Positions 44,727 through 53,253 of a stretch of 64,000 bases of DNA are shown here, one piece after another. The notes under the pieces were generated by a model. The model saw only the letters and a program-made list of their open reading frames with translations, searched no databases and was not told the origin of the DNA. The translations under genes were made by a program, and so were the position numbers. Each line of letters starts with the position of its first letter. Position 1 is the stretch's first letter. Location: positions 2,728,001-2,792,000 of the forward strand of contig NZ_CP007213.1 in NCBI RefSeq assembly GCF_001411805.1, written 5' to 3'. Source of the stretch: Burkholderia plantarii (lineage in GTDB: Bacteria; Pseudomonadota; Gammaproteobacteria; Burkholderiales; Burkholderiaceae).

Positions 44727-46289
44727 TCACTTCTCCTTCGTCTTCCTCGACGGGCTCCGGTCCTGACGCGCCGCGATGGCCTTGCCGAAATGCCCGCGGG
44801 CTTGGGCCCAGACGATGGCTTCGGCACGGCTATGCACGTCGAGCTTCGCGTAGATGGTCGCGACGTGATTGCGCACGGTGGCGGGCGACAGCTCCAGCGC
44901 TTTCGCGATGTCCTTGTCCGAGAGCCCCTTGCACAACTGCTCGAACACGTCGCATTCGCGGGCGGTCAGATCCGAGAGATGCGCGCCCGCATCCGGCGCG
45001 TTGGCGCGGCGCACGTTGGCCAGCTTCTCGATGAGGGTCCGGCTGAACCACGACGCGTCCTGCATGACCGTCTCGATCGCCGACACCAGCTCCATCTCCG
45101 AGCGCTTGCGATCGGTGATGTCCAGTATCGCCATCAGCACGCATTCCGTGCCGTGAATGGTCACCGGTTCCGCCGACACCAGGCAATCGAGCACGCTGCC
45201 GTCCTCGGCGCGGATGCGGAACTCGACGCTGCGAACGTTGCCGGACTGCTGCAGTAGGTCGGCGATCGTCTGCGCGGCGTCATCGACCCATAATCCCACT
45301 TCATCGATGCGCTTTCCGACGATCTGCTCGGTGCCGAAGCCCGTCGTGGCCGTGAACGCATCGTTGACGTCCAGCGTCATGCCGCCATCGGTCGCATAGA
45401 GCACGGTCGGTATCGGGTTCATCCGGAACGAGCGCTCGAACCGCTCCTCGCTCTGCTTCAGCGCGGTCTCGGCGCGCTTGCGCGGCTCCAGATCCATGAA
45501 GGTGAAGAGCATGCAGGCTTCGTCGCCGATCTCGATCGGCTGCCCGGCCACCACGACAAACTTCGTGATGCCTTCGGGCAGCTTCAGCACGGCTTCCATC
45601 TGTGGAATGGTCGCGCCTTCCCTCAGACGCTCGATGGCGAGCTCGCGCCGGTCCGCCGCCTCGAACACGTCGAGTTCGAACACGGACCGCCCGATCACGT
45701 CTTCACGCACATACCCGGTCATTTCCAGGAACCCCTGATTGACCTTGATATAGCGTTGATCCTGCAGCCGGCAGATGAGCGCGGGCGCCGGGTTCGCATT
45801 GAACGTCCTCTCGAAGCGCTGTTCGGCGCTCGCCCAGTCGCTCGCGTCGTGGAGGATCAGCGCCAGGCAATCCGGCTCGTCGTTCGCGTTGGTCAGCACG
45901 AGGCTGCGAATCCGGTGCACCCAACGCGCGTCCTCTTCGTCGGCCCGGCTGACTTCGACGATCACGTCGCTGAAGCTCTCGCCCGCGATGACCCGGTCGA
46001 TCGGATAGCTGCCCGGCTGCACCGTATGGTTGTTCCGGTAGCGCAGCCGGAAGCGTTCGCGGTACTCGTCGACATTCGCGCCGAGATCGGCGAGCGTTTC
46101 CGCGCCATGCATTTCGAGCGCGGCCTGATTCGCCCAGACGATCGTCTGGTCCGGCTCCGCCAGGATCACCCCTTCGGTCAGGCCGCTCATGATCTGGTGC
46201 AATTGCTTGCGGTCGGTCTGCCTGCGCAGGACCTTGTCGTCGATTCGTGCCTGCTCGGAGGCCTCACGATCCTGAGGGGAATCGCTCAT
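44727..46289 (-). CDS. LuxR-type regulator with three PAS domains
   Basis: A 520-residue one-component regulator. PAS domains lie at about 30-150 (LTEGVILAEPDQTIVWANQAALEMHG), 155-280 (FNANPAPALICRLQDQRYIKVNQGFLEMTGY) and 285-410 (FRMNPIPTVLYATDGGMTLDVNDAFTATTGF), and the C-terminus is a LuxR HTH (LTARECDVFEQLCKGLSDKDIAKALELSPATVRNHVATIYAKLDVHSRAEAIVWA). No receiver domain, kinase or membrane segment is seen, so it senses directly through PAS. I chose the ATG at 46289 because GGAGAAAAGAAG precedes it; another ATG lies at 46304. It could regulate the neighbouring stress genes (CsbD, membrane and glycine-zipper proteins), which is inference. Confidence 0.9.
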   Translation of the reverse strand: MSDSPQDREASEQARIDDKVLRRQTDRKQLHQIMSGLTEGVILAEPDQTIVWANQAALEMHGAETLADLGANVDEYRERFRLRYRNNHTVQPGSYPIDRVIAGESFSDVIVEVSRADEEDARWVHRIRSLVLTNANDEPDCLALILHDASDWASAEQRFERTFNANPAPALICRLQDQRYIKVNQGFLEMTGYVREDVIGRSVFELDVFEAADRRELAIERLREGATIPQMEAVLKLPEGITKFVVVAGQPIEIGDEACMLFTFMDLEPRKRAETALKQSEERFERSFRMNPIPTVLYATDGGMTLDVNDAFTATTGFGTEQIVGKRIDEVGLWVDDAAQTIADLLQQSGNVRSVEFRIRAEDGSVLDCLVSAEPVTIHGTECVLMAILDITDRKRSEMELVSAIETVMQDASWFSRTLIEKLANVRRANAPDAGAHLSDLTARECDVFEQLCKGLSDKDIAKALELSPATVRNHVATIYAKLDVHSRAEAIVWAQARGHFGKAIAARQDRSPSRKTKEK

Positions 46290-46614
46290 CTTCTTTTCTC
46301 CCATGTCATCCCGGGCGAGCGCCGCATCGCGATGGCGGCGGCCCGCTGAAGTTTGACACCAGCCGCGCCGGACCGCAAAGCTTTGCACCACCGTGGCATA
46401 CGCACCACGCGAGACAGTGCGAATGCACCATTCGCCCGTGGCCTCGCGTCCCTACACTGCTCCCAGTTTCCGCTTCTCCCGGCCGGGGTCGTCGTTCCGA
46501 TCCAGGCCGGACCGACGGCCGGCCTCTCGCCCGAAAGCGCGAGGCGCATGCGCCCCGAGGGGCCCGCGAGCCTGCCGTCGCCAAGCGTCCACCCGACTAC
46601 CAAGGAGAGTGTTG

Positions 46615-47619
46615 ATGAACGCATTTGATTCGATCCGCCAACCCGTCCGCCGGGTCCCGGCACGCCCGTCATGGAGCGCGGTGTTCGTCGGCTTCGCGAT
46701 TGCCATGTCCACCTACCTGTTTCTCGCCATCCTCGGCACCGCGATCGGCGCCAGTGCGTTCGACCCGCTCGGCGAACGCAATCCGTTCAGCGGATTCGGT
46801 ACGGCCGCGAGCATCTGGGTGGCCGTGTCGACGCTGCTGGCGCTGGCGGCGGGCGGCTTTTTCGCCGGCCGTTCGGCGCCGGGTAAGGGTGCGTTGCACG
46901 GCTTCCTGAGCTGGTCGCTGACGACGCTGGCGACCGTCTATCTGGTGTCGAGCATGGCCAGCGGCGCGATCGGCGCGGTATCGGGCGTCGCGGGCCAGGG
47001 GTTGTCGATGGCCGGCCAGGGCATCGCCGCCGTGGCGCCGACGCTGGCATCCGGCGCGACGGCGGCGCTGCGCAGGAATGGCGTGTCGCCGAACCTCGAC
47101 GATATCGAGGCGAACCTCGAAACCCTGCTGAACCAGTCGGGCAAATCGGCGCTCGCGCCGTCGCAGCTGGCTTCGGCCGCAAGCGCCGCCGCGGCGGATG
47201 CCGGCTCGACGGCGAGCCAGGCAGCGGCCAACCCGCAGTCGTCCGGCACGGATCTGAAGGATTTCTTCGCGCGGCTGAAAGCGAAGGCCCAACCTGCGAT
47301 GGACGCGGCCGACCGCGATGCGCTCGTGAACATCATCGTCGCACGCACCGGCAAGTCCCGACAGGAGGCGGAACATATCGCCGACAACTACGTGCAGGCC
47401 TACCAACAGGCGCGGCAGCAGTTTCAGGAGCTGAAGCAGGCGGGCGAACAGAAGGCCCGTGAAGCCGGCGACGCGGCATCGGCCGGCGTGAGCCGGATGG
47501 CGTGGGCCGCTGTCATCGTTCTGCTGCTCGGGGCGATTGTCTCGGCCCTGGCGGGTCGGATCGGTCACCGCACGAACCGCGCGATCGCGACGCCCGCCGC
47601 CCGGGAAAGCGTGTCCTGA
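46615..47619 (+). CDS. integral membrane protein with long periplasmic/cytoplasmic insert
   Basis: A 334-residue membrane protein. Helices are seen at about 21-43 (AVFVGFAIAMSTYLFLAILGTAIG), 64-82 (ASIWVAVSTLLALAAGGFFAG), 93-120 and near the C-terminus (MAWAAVIVLLLGAIVSALAGRIG). Between the third and last helix is a 170-residue polar region rich in alanine/glutamine with heptad-like stretches (ADNYVQAYQQARQQFQELKQAGEQKAREAGDAA) likely to form a coiled coil. AAGGAG lies before the ATG. No enzyme motif is visible. It diverges from the PAS-LuxR gene and is followed by a small exported protein. Confidence 0.8.
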   Translation: MNAFDSIRQPVRRVPARPSWSAVFVGFAIAMSTYLFLAILGTAIGASAFDPLGERNPFSGFGTAASIWVAVSTLLALAAGGFFAGRSAPGKGALHGFLSWSLTTLATVYLVSSMASGAIGAVSGVAGQGLSMAGQGIAAVAPTLASGATAALRRNGVSPNLDDIEANLETLLNQSGKSALAPSQLASAASAAAADAGSTASQAAANPQSSGTDLKDFFARLKAKAQPAMDAADRDALVNIIVARTGKSRQEAEHIADNYVQAYQQARQQFQELKQAGEQKAREAGDAASAGVSRMAWAAVIVLLLGAIVSALAGRIGHRTNRAIATPAARESVS

Positions 47620-47678
47620 CCCACGGCGAACGCGCCACCACGACCAGTCCGATTATCAAGTTCTCGAGGAGGATTTCC

Positions 47679-47921
47679 ATGAAGCCGCGTATTGCAATGG
47701 TTGCTCTGCTCGCCGCGCTGCCCGCGTTGGTCCTGACGCCGCAAGCGTATGCCAAGGGATGTCTGAAAGGTGCCGCCGTAGGCGGCGTGGCGGGCCACGT
47801 CGCGGGCCATCATGCGATCGCCGGAGCCGCGATCGGCTGTGCGGTCGGCCATCATCAGGCGGCCAAGAAGGACAAGGCCGCCGCCGCGCAGCGCGCGTCG
47901 GACGCATCGAAGCCGGAATGA
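47679..47921 (+). CDS. small exported glycine-zipper protein
   Basis: An 80-residue protein with a signal peptide (about 1-25, MKPRIAMVALLAALPALVLTPQAYA) and a mature part KGCLKGAAVGGVAGHVAGHHAIAGAAIGCAVGHHQAAKK. The GxxxGxxxG-like spacing forms a glycine zipper, and two cysteines and several histidines could bind metal or a disulfide. A strong GAGGAGGA site precedes the ATG. It follows the membrane-protein gene by 59 bp and is probably in its operon. It is the last core-type gene before the island. Confidence 0.85.
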   Translation: MKPRIAMVALLAALPALVLTPQAYAKGCLKGAAVGGVAGHVAGHHAIAGAAIGCAVGHHQAAKKDKAAAAQRASDASKPE

Positions 47922-48009
47922 GCGCGGCTCGCTACCTGCCGCCGCGGCAACCGTTACGTCGCGCGGCGGTCACTACGTGATTGGACTCTACAGCGTCGTG
48001 CTACTCAAG

Positions 48010-48570
48010 GGCGGGAGGACGTCGTCAGTACATCGCACTCGGCCTCGGCCTGCCACTGCGGCCCGGCATGTCTGGGCCTACGACTTTGTGTTCGATGCCT
48101 GCGCCAACGGTCAGCAGTTGAAGTGTCTGACGGTGATCGACGAATATACGTGCGAATGCCTAGCCATCGACGTGGCAGGGTCGATTCGCTCGGAGCGGGT
48201 GATCGACGTGTTGTCACGACTGGTCAGCCTGCACGGTGCGCCACGTTATTTGCGTTCGGACAACGGGCCGGAGTTCGTGTCACGCGACATGCTGAAATGG
48301 GCGGCCCGGAACGGCATGGAGATGGCGTTGAGCGATCCCGGCAAGCCTTGGCAAAACAGCGCCGATGAAAGCTTCAACGGCAAGTTCAGGGACGAATGCC
48401 TGAGCCTGGAGTGGTTTCCGACACGGGTCGAAGCCAAGGTCGTCATCGAGCAGTGGCGGCGTCACTACAATGGCATCCGGCCGCATTCGAGCCTAGCCTA
48501 CCTGACGCCAAACGAGTTTAAGCAGCGATACTGTTCAACTGAGGCAATCGAGGCCGTTCCCCAAGATTGA
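48010..48570 (+). mobile_element. IS3-family (IS407-like) transposase OrfB remnant
   Basis: The C-terminal two thirds of an IS3-family OrfB integrase. From about 48073 the sequence reads WAYDFVFDACANGQQLKCLTVIDEYTCECLAIDVAGSIRSERVIDVLSRL, with the DDE residues in AYDFVFD, RSDNGPEFVS and ADESFNGKFRDECLSLEWF. The normal N-terminal HTH_21 region is missing, and no OrfA or left inverted repeat is present. It is truncated and presumably inactive. It ends at the stop codon at 48570. Confidence 0.85.
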
Positions 48571-48594
48571 AGCGGTCCGAAGAAATCAGGCAGG

Positions 48595-48700
48595 TCAGTC
48601 GGCGGAACCATACCGGCGTCCCGGGATGTAGAACATCTCAATGTATTCGAACACGTCCGAGATAGCCGCAGCCCTATTCGGGTAGATGCGCCGCTTGGTT
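48595..48700 (-). mobile_element. second IS3-family OrfB remnant (C-terminal)
   Basis: About 35 codons on the minus strand, TKRRIYPNRAAAISDVFEYIEMFYIPGRRYGSAD, matching the C-terminal YPTRxxARADVFDYIExFYNPxRRH segment of IS3-family integrases. It belongs to a different element from the adjacent plus-strand fragment. Confidence 0.7.
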
Positions 48701-48995
48701 CCCTTTGTTCGACGCGCCGAAAAATCTTTCGGGAACGGCGCATCATGTGCCCATATCACAATTATTGCTGCCGCCAGTTCACTTCCTGCAGTGGGGGACG
48801 GTGATCGCCAGCGACTCACATTGCATCGGAATCAAATGACTTTCCAAGTCATTCAGGCTTCACAACAACCGACAAGCACATCGGACGCCGAAGATGACAA
48901 TTTCGGCTAAAGCATTTACCCTCTCCAACCTGAGCAGGCTAGAATAAATTGACATTACACGCCAAATTCAGAACAATCAGACATCCATAAAATAC

Positions 48996-49535
48996 GTGCG
49001 ACAAAACATCTCCAACGACAACAGTTCATTTGACTTTACAATTAAAGGCCCCTCCGGTCAGCAACACGACATTTCCGTGCAAATCTCGGAACATCCGGAA
49101 CGCTTCGAAATCAAAGCGACTTACGAAAATGGATGCTTAAGCAATCCACCGGGAAGCGTTATAGTTAACTGGATTTCCATCTATGAGCCTCCAAATTGCT
49201 ACACAGAAGGCTACGTAGATATCGGCGCAGGAAGGCGACATATCGAGATCGCGGAGTTTCGGGGCATAGGTTTAGGCTCATATTTTATGAGCTTCATCAT
49301 CAAATGGGCAAAGCATTTACCGGATGTACCTGTACTTCCCATCTTGCTATCTGCCGAAGATGCAAAAACGGATGAGGCCAAGGAACGCAGAAATCGATTT
49401 TGGAGAAATCTAGGGTTTGTATTGGATTTGGATAATGAAGAAACATTTGGCGAATCCGAGCCGTTGATGAACACTCAACTAACCGAGCCCAAATACAGAT
49501 TAACCAACGGCTGGACAATAGAAAAACGCGAGTGA
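48996..49535 (+). CDS. AT-rich orphan protein, GNAT-like
   Basis: A 179-residue protein from a clearly AT-rich gene. No certain family. The central part EIAEFRGIGLGSYFMSFIIKWAKHLPDVPVLPILLSAEDAKTDEAKERRNRFWRNLGFV resembles the acetyl-CoA-binding half of a GNAT acetyltransferase (R-G-x-G-L/I-G-S, then RNRFWRNLGF). The N-terminal 90 residues look like antiparallel beta strands. The only start in a sensible place is GTG 48996. It has no close partner; the neighbours are IS remnants and a minus-strand membrane-protein gene. Base composition points to recent transfer. Confidence 0.55.
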   Translation: MRQNISNDNSSFDFTIKGPSGQQHDISVQISEHPERFEIKATYENGCLSNPPGSVIVNWISIYEPPNCYTEGYVDIGAGRRHIEIAEFRGIGLGSYFMSFIIKWAKHLPDVPVLPILLSAEDAKTDEAKERRNRFWRNLGFVLDLDNEETFGESEPLMNTQLTEPKYRLTNGWTIEKRE

Positions 49536-49768
49536 AATACCTCCTTACCCGAAAGATGTTTTTGGTAAGGCAACTGGATTACAATCCTCGCTCAATCGCC
49601 ATCTGGCATGGGAACAAGAGAACCAGATCCAATTTTCGGCACGACAGAAAATGACAATTGCCACTGCATATGAAATATAATTGAGGTTGTGGCACGCAAG
49701 CCTCCGACCTCTAAATTACGCCGCCAGCCATCCAAAGCACCTAGCGTCCTTGCACAAATACTAAACGT
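49536..49768. other. AT-rich intergenic region
   Basis: About 230 bp between two convergent genes. It contains GGTAAGG-type inverted pieces near 49545-49575 that could form a weak terminator, and no gene. Confidence 0.4.
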
Positions 49769-50509
49769 TCAAAACAAAAGAACGATACAGAGAACGATGA
49801 GCAGTAGAGTCACCCCAAGGCAAAACACCGGATGGGTCGTTAGCCAATTCCAGGCATTCGCGGCCCTAGCCTCTTGCCCATAATAAGTCTTCCCCTCGTA
49901 AATCTCCGCCCTCCCATCAGAATAACTTATATTGGTCGGATAAGTAGCAGAAATCTTATTATCACCCACATAAAGGTACGTGATATCTACAACCGACCCA
50001 GGCATTATTGATCCAACCGAAATTACATTTTTTTGCTTGTTATTCTTCACTTCATCCCCGTTCATAATCCACAACGAAGGTGAGTTCCTAAGCTCAACTT
50101 GGACACCCGAAGCCTCCTTCTCCCCATCGTTCTGGATACTACAATACTCTCCGCTTTGCACCCAAAAATCCGAGTATTTGACATTCTCTTCCGAAAGCAC
50201 TTTTAGGGATGGATATCGAGCCGTAATCGCTGCATTCACCGCATCAACATTCTCTGATTGGCATGCTGCGCCAATCTTGGAATTCAGCGCGATATCCGCC
50301 GACACCAGTTGCTTACACTGAGCCTCCTCTTTCACGTACTCACTCGCCATCGCATTGTAAAATACACCCACGTCGTAATTCCGCCGAACACAGTAGGCAG
50401 ATAGACTCGCCTCATGAGGGAACACATAGGCCAAAATAGCCACAACACTTGCAAGAAACGCCGCAGCACCAACTACGACAGAAGCAAACTGCTTAAGTGT
50501 TAAATTCAT
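49769..50509 (-). CDS. AT-rich orphan membrane-anchored protein
   Basis: A 246-residue protein of unknown family. One membrane helix lies at about 8-29 (FASVVVGAAAFLASVVAILAYVF) and another at 227-246 (PVFCLGVTLLLIVLCIVLLF), so the 200-residue middle is on one side of the membrane. That region has four cysteines in the N-terminal half and beta-strand-rich sequence after residue 130 (SGVQVELRNSPSLWIMNGDEV, GSIMPGSVVDITYLYVGDNKISATYP). The topology recalls membrane-anchored sensor or effector proteins in defence islands, but there is no motif to prove it. The gene is AT-rich and monocistronic. Confidence 0.6.
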   Translation of the reverse strand: MNLTLKQFASVVVGAAAFLASVVAILAYVFPHEASLSAYCVRRNYDVGVFYNAMASEYVKEEAQCKQLVSADIALNSKIGAACQSENVDAVNAAITARYPSLKVLSEENVKYSDFWVQSGEYCSIQNDGEKEASGVQVELRNSPSLWIMNGDEVKNNKQKNVISVGSIMPGSVVDITYLYVGDNKISATYPTNISYSDGRAEIYEGKTYYGQEARAANAWNWLTTHPVFCLGVTLLLIVLCIVLLF

Positions 50510-51247
50510 ACGTAATCACTGCAGAGTGAAAACACATTGGAAAAGTAGAATCTATCGAGCAGAAACTACTCACTTCCAAGTAAATCAACGAAATTAGAAA
50601 TGTCAGTTGCCGCAGCTCAGCTGCAACCTACGCTTGAACCCGATTCGAACGCGCTGCCACCTGCAACGATCCGCATGGTGGGCAGCTCTCCCACGCATTA
50701 ACGGTTGCCTGCGAGAAAAATTGATACCCCCCCGAGGCGAATTTTGAGGCATCCCCCAAAATATTTTTCCCTCATTTTGTTATAAGCTCCTCGGGAGATG
50801 TTTTAGGGCATTTTTCCCCGCTCGCACGTCACAAACGTTGCTGGCGCCTGCTACAGGCTTCGTCTGCCGCGACTCTTCGACACGAGCTCGACTCATGTCA
50901 TGTCCGACATCGTGGATGCTCCAGTTGCAGCAGACCGTTTCGTCGCGTCTGAAATCTCGGCGTGCCTCGACGAACCGTGCGCCCTCCGTGCGTCGTTCCT
51001 CATGCATGGAAACGAGCCGTTGTACAAGATCCACTTTCGATGTGCTGGCACACCGAAAACGCATACGCCGCGATTACCGCGTCGCTAGTGATTCCCTTGA
51101 CACCCGCAGCCTACGCTCGCCAACTGACGACGAAAGGAGAGTTAACACCCCCGGGCTCTAAAGCCTAGTTTTACTGAAAACGGGGAGACGTCGCGACGAT
51201 CGCCCCGAGCATCACGCCATTAAGGGGTCCGATGGCAATTTTTGTTC
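50510..51247. other. intergenic region, no supported gene
   Basis: About 740 bp. Two overlapping opposite-strand frames at 50780-51161 encode cysteine/arginine-rich sequence without known domains and lack ribosome-binding sites. Homopolymer tracts near 50727-50775 (C7, then T-rich) suggest decayed mobile-element ends. Confidence 0.4.
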
Positions 51248-51293
51248 TTGAGAATTACACCAGAAGTTGTATATATTGGCGCATGATGCACCA
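51248..51293 (+). promoter_or_regulatory. promoter and overlapping palindrome upstream of ImmA-like gene
   Basis: TTGAGA (51248-51253) and TATATT (51272-51277) are spaced by 18 bases. Overlapping the -10 and start region is TGGCGCATGATGCACCA (51277-51293), an inverted repeat with 8-base arms and one mismatch, placed as a repressor operator would be. The start codon is at 51337. Confidence 0.6.
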
Positions 51294-51336
51294 TATCTAG
51301 TAGTGCCGAGAAAAATCGCCTGTGGAGGTCCCCCGC

Positions 51337-52023
51337 ATGCAAGACATCGACAAAGTCGCCATTGCGCGTGAAGTGCGGCGTTTCCAGTACGAGATTTGGC
51401 AGCGCGCTGGGACCACTCACAAGACGATACCGCATCTGCTTCAGCTCTTCCGTCCTGACCATGCAGCTGCAGTCCACGGCATCGAATACGACGTCGCTGC
51501 GGGCTCACTTGGCGTGCACGGCGTGGGCGACGCTCAGTACCAGGTGGCTGGGCTAGTCGACGTTTCCCGCTCAACGATTCGTATAGCAGGGAACTTGCCC
51601 TACGAAGTCCAGCGCTTCACCGGCGCGCATGAGCTCGGGCACATCGTGTTGCATCCTGGGCTCCCGTTGCATCGGGACCGGCCCCTCGTGGGCGATGCAC
51701 CGCTCCTCGACCGTGAGGAGCGCGAGGCCAACTACTTTGCCGCGTGCTTCCTAGCCCCGGAGAAGATGGTTCGGCAAGCGTTTCATGAACTCTTTGGCGT
51801 CAAGACTCTCCATCTCGGAGATACCGTCGCGTTCGCGCTTGCTGGCAACAACGGCATGCAGGAGCTCCTTCGGTCGAAAACCGGCTCGCTTGAATTCCCG
51901 CGTGCGGTGGCAACTGCGCGGAAATTCGGCTCCAGCCACTTCAAATCGCTCGCGAATGTGTTCGGCATGTCGCCGACGGCGATGGCAATTCGCATCCAGG
52001 AACTCGACCTGGTCAGCTACTGA
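51337..52023 (+). CDS. ImmA/IrrE-family metallopeptidase
   Basis: A 228-residue protein with a zincin domain: H98-E99-L-G-H102 in FTGAHELGHIVLH and a third ligand probably Glu130 in EEREANYFAACFLAP, which is the ImmA/IrrE (COG2856) pattern. ImmA-type peptidases cleave repressors to switch on mobile elements or stress genes. No Xre-type repressor domain is fused or adjacent, which is unusual. I chose the ATG at 51337, eight bases after GGAGG. A TIR-domain gene follows on the same strand after 115 bp, so the two may form one unit. The C-terminal 70 residues (TARKFGSSHFKSLANVFGMSPTAMAIRIQELDLV) form a small helical domain as in this family. Confidence 0.9.
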   Translation: MQDIDKVAIAREVRRFQYEIWQRAGTTHKTIPHLLQLFRPDHAAAVHGIEYDVAAGSLGVHGVGDAQYQVAGLVDVSRSTIRIAGNLPYEVQRFTGAHELGHIVLHPGLPLHRDRPLVGDAPLLDREEREANYFAACFLAPEKMVRQAFHELFGVKTLHLGDTVAFALAGNNGMQELLRSKTGSLEFPRAVATARKFGSSHFKSLANVFGMSPTAMAIRIQELDLVSY

Positions 52024-52138
52024 CGCCCCCTACACGGCCGGTAGGTAGCGCAGCAGGGAGCCCCGCAGGTTACGCCTCGATCACATCTCGGCGAAGCCCT
52101 TGCGGTCACATCAAAACTATCTTGATAGGGAGGATGGC

Positions 52139-53113
52139 ATGGCATCGATTTTCTTTTCGTACACGCACGTCGACGAATCGCTGCGCGACCAGCTCGAGGT
52201 TCACCTTTCGCCGCTGAAGCGCGAAGGTCTCATCACGTCTTGGCACGACCGGCGCATTGTAGCCGGCGACAACCTCGATGATGCTATCGACAAGCACCTC
52301 GAGGAAGCAGACATCGTACTGCTGTTGGTCAGCGCGAACTTCATCGCATCGGAATACTGCTACATGACCGAGATGAAGCGTGCTTTCGAGCGTCATGAAG
52401 CCGGAACTGCTCGCGTGATTCCCGTAATTCTGCGTGCTTGCGATTGGCACGCAACACCGCTTGGAAAGCTGAAGGCTGTTCCGCGGGACGGTCGTCCGGT
52501 GACGTCTTGGCCCAATCAAGATGAAGCGTTTACTGATGTCACGAAAGAGATTCGGACTGCCGTCGCCGAGCTCGCGCGGACAACAGCATCGAGCCCGCGC
52601 GTCGCACCGATGGCCTCTCCGCCCTCTCGCCCGGCTCCCGCGCCCGCGTCGAGCAACATCCTGCCTCGCTCAAGCAACATGCGCGTACGGCAAGAGTTCT
52701 CAGACTTGGACAAGGACACCTTCGTCTCCAAGGCGTTCGACTTCATCACTCGCTTCTTCGAGGGCTCCCTTGAGGAACTCGAAAAGCGGCACGGCCAGTA
52801 CCAAGGGCGGTTATCCCGTATCGACGGCCGTCGCTTCACGGCAAGCATCTACAAGGACGGAAAGAGCATTGCACAGTGCAGCATCGCCCATGGCGGAGCT
52901 TTCGGTGGAAACAGCAATCGCGAGATTACCTACTCGAATCAGGTTTCCTCGCACTCCAATGGTTTCAACGAAGCGCTCACTGTTGCCGAGGACAGCCAGA
53001 CCCTTTACTTCAAACCCTTGATGAACGCCAGCCGGGGAGCATCGGACAAGCTGTCAGACACGGGGGCTGCCGAGTATTTCTGGTCGATGCTGATTGAACC
53101 TCTTCAACGCTAG
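52139..53113 (+). CDS. TIR-domain protein with uncharacterised C-terminal domain
   Basis: A 324-residue protein. Residues 1-135 are a TIR domain: MASIFFSYTHVDESLRDQLEVHLSPLKREGLI, WHDRRIVAGDNLDDAIDKHLEEADIVLLLVSANFIASEYCYMTEMKRAFE. Glu78 in YCYMTEM occupies the position of the catalytic glutamate of NAD-cleaving TIRs. A proline/alanine/serine linker (about 160-185) leads to a domain of about 140 residues (FSDLDKDTFVSKAFDFITRFFEGSLEELEKR ... GRRFTASIYKDGKSIAQCSIAHGG) that I do not recognise; it may be the sensor or oligomerising part. AGGGAGGA precedes the ATG. It follows the ImmA-like gene and converges on the ABC-3C operon. A role in anti-phage defence by NAD depletion is inferred. Confidence 0.85.
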   Translation: MASIFFSYTHVDESLRDQLEVHLSPLKREGLITSWHDRRIVAGDNLDDAIDKHLEEADIVLLLVSANFIASEYCYMTEMKRAFERHEAGTARVIPVILRACDWHATPLGKLKAVPRDGRPVTSWPNQDEAFTDVTKEIRTAVAELARTTASSPRVAPMASPPSRPAPAPASSNILPRSSNMRVRQEFSDLDKDTFVSKAFDFITRFFEGSLEELEKRHGQYQGRLSRIDGRRFTASIYKDGKSIAQCSIAHGGAFGGNSNREITYSNQVSSHSNGFNEALTVAEDSQTLYFKPLMNASRGASDKLSDTGAAEYFWSMLIEPLQR

Positions 53114-53253
53114 TTCCTAGCAACTGCAGTCGGATGTGCGTCATCGGCATACTTCGGCTGCACCGCCCTTCGAGCAAGCTCCTCGATAGCGCGCTGGCAA
53201 TCGAGAACGTTACGCCGTTATCAGCAAGGGCAGCCCCAAACTCCCATCCCGGG

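Noticed and set aside
50630..50720. tRNA-like stretch with a TTCGAA-containing arm, considered as a left copy of the island attachment site
   Set aside because: It does not match the tRNA-Ile2 3' end and forms no cloverleaf.
50780..51161. Overlapping opposite-strand frames of about 100 codons upstream of the ImmA-like gene
   Set aside because: Cysteine/arginine-rich sequence without any recognisable family and no start signals; possibly decayed mobile DNA.
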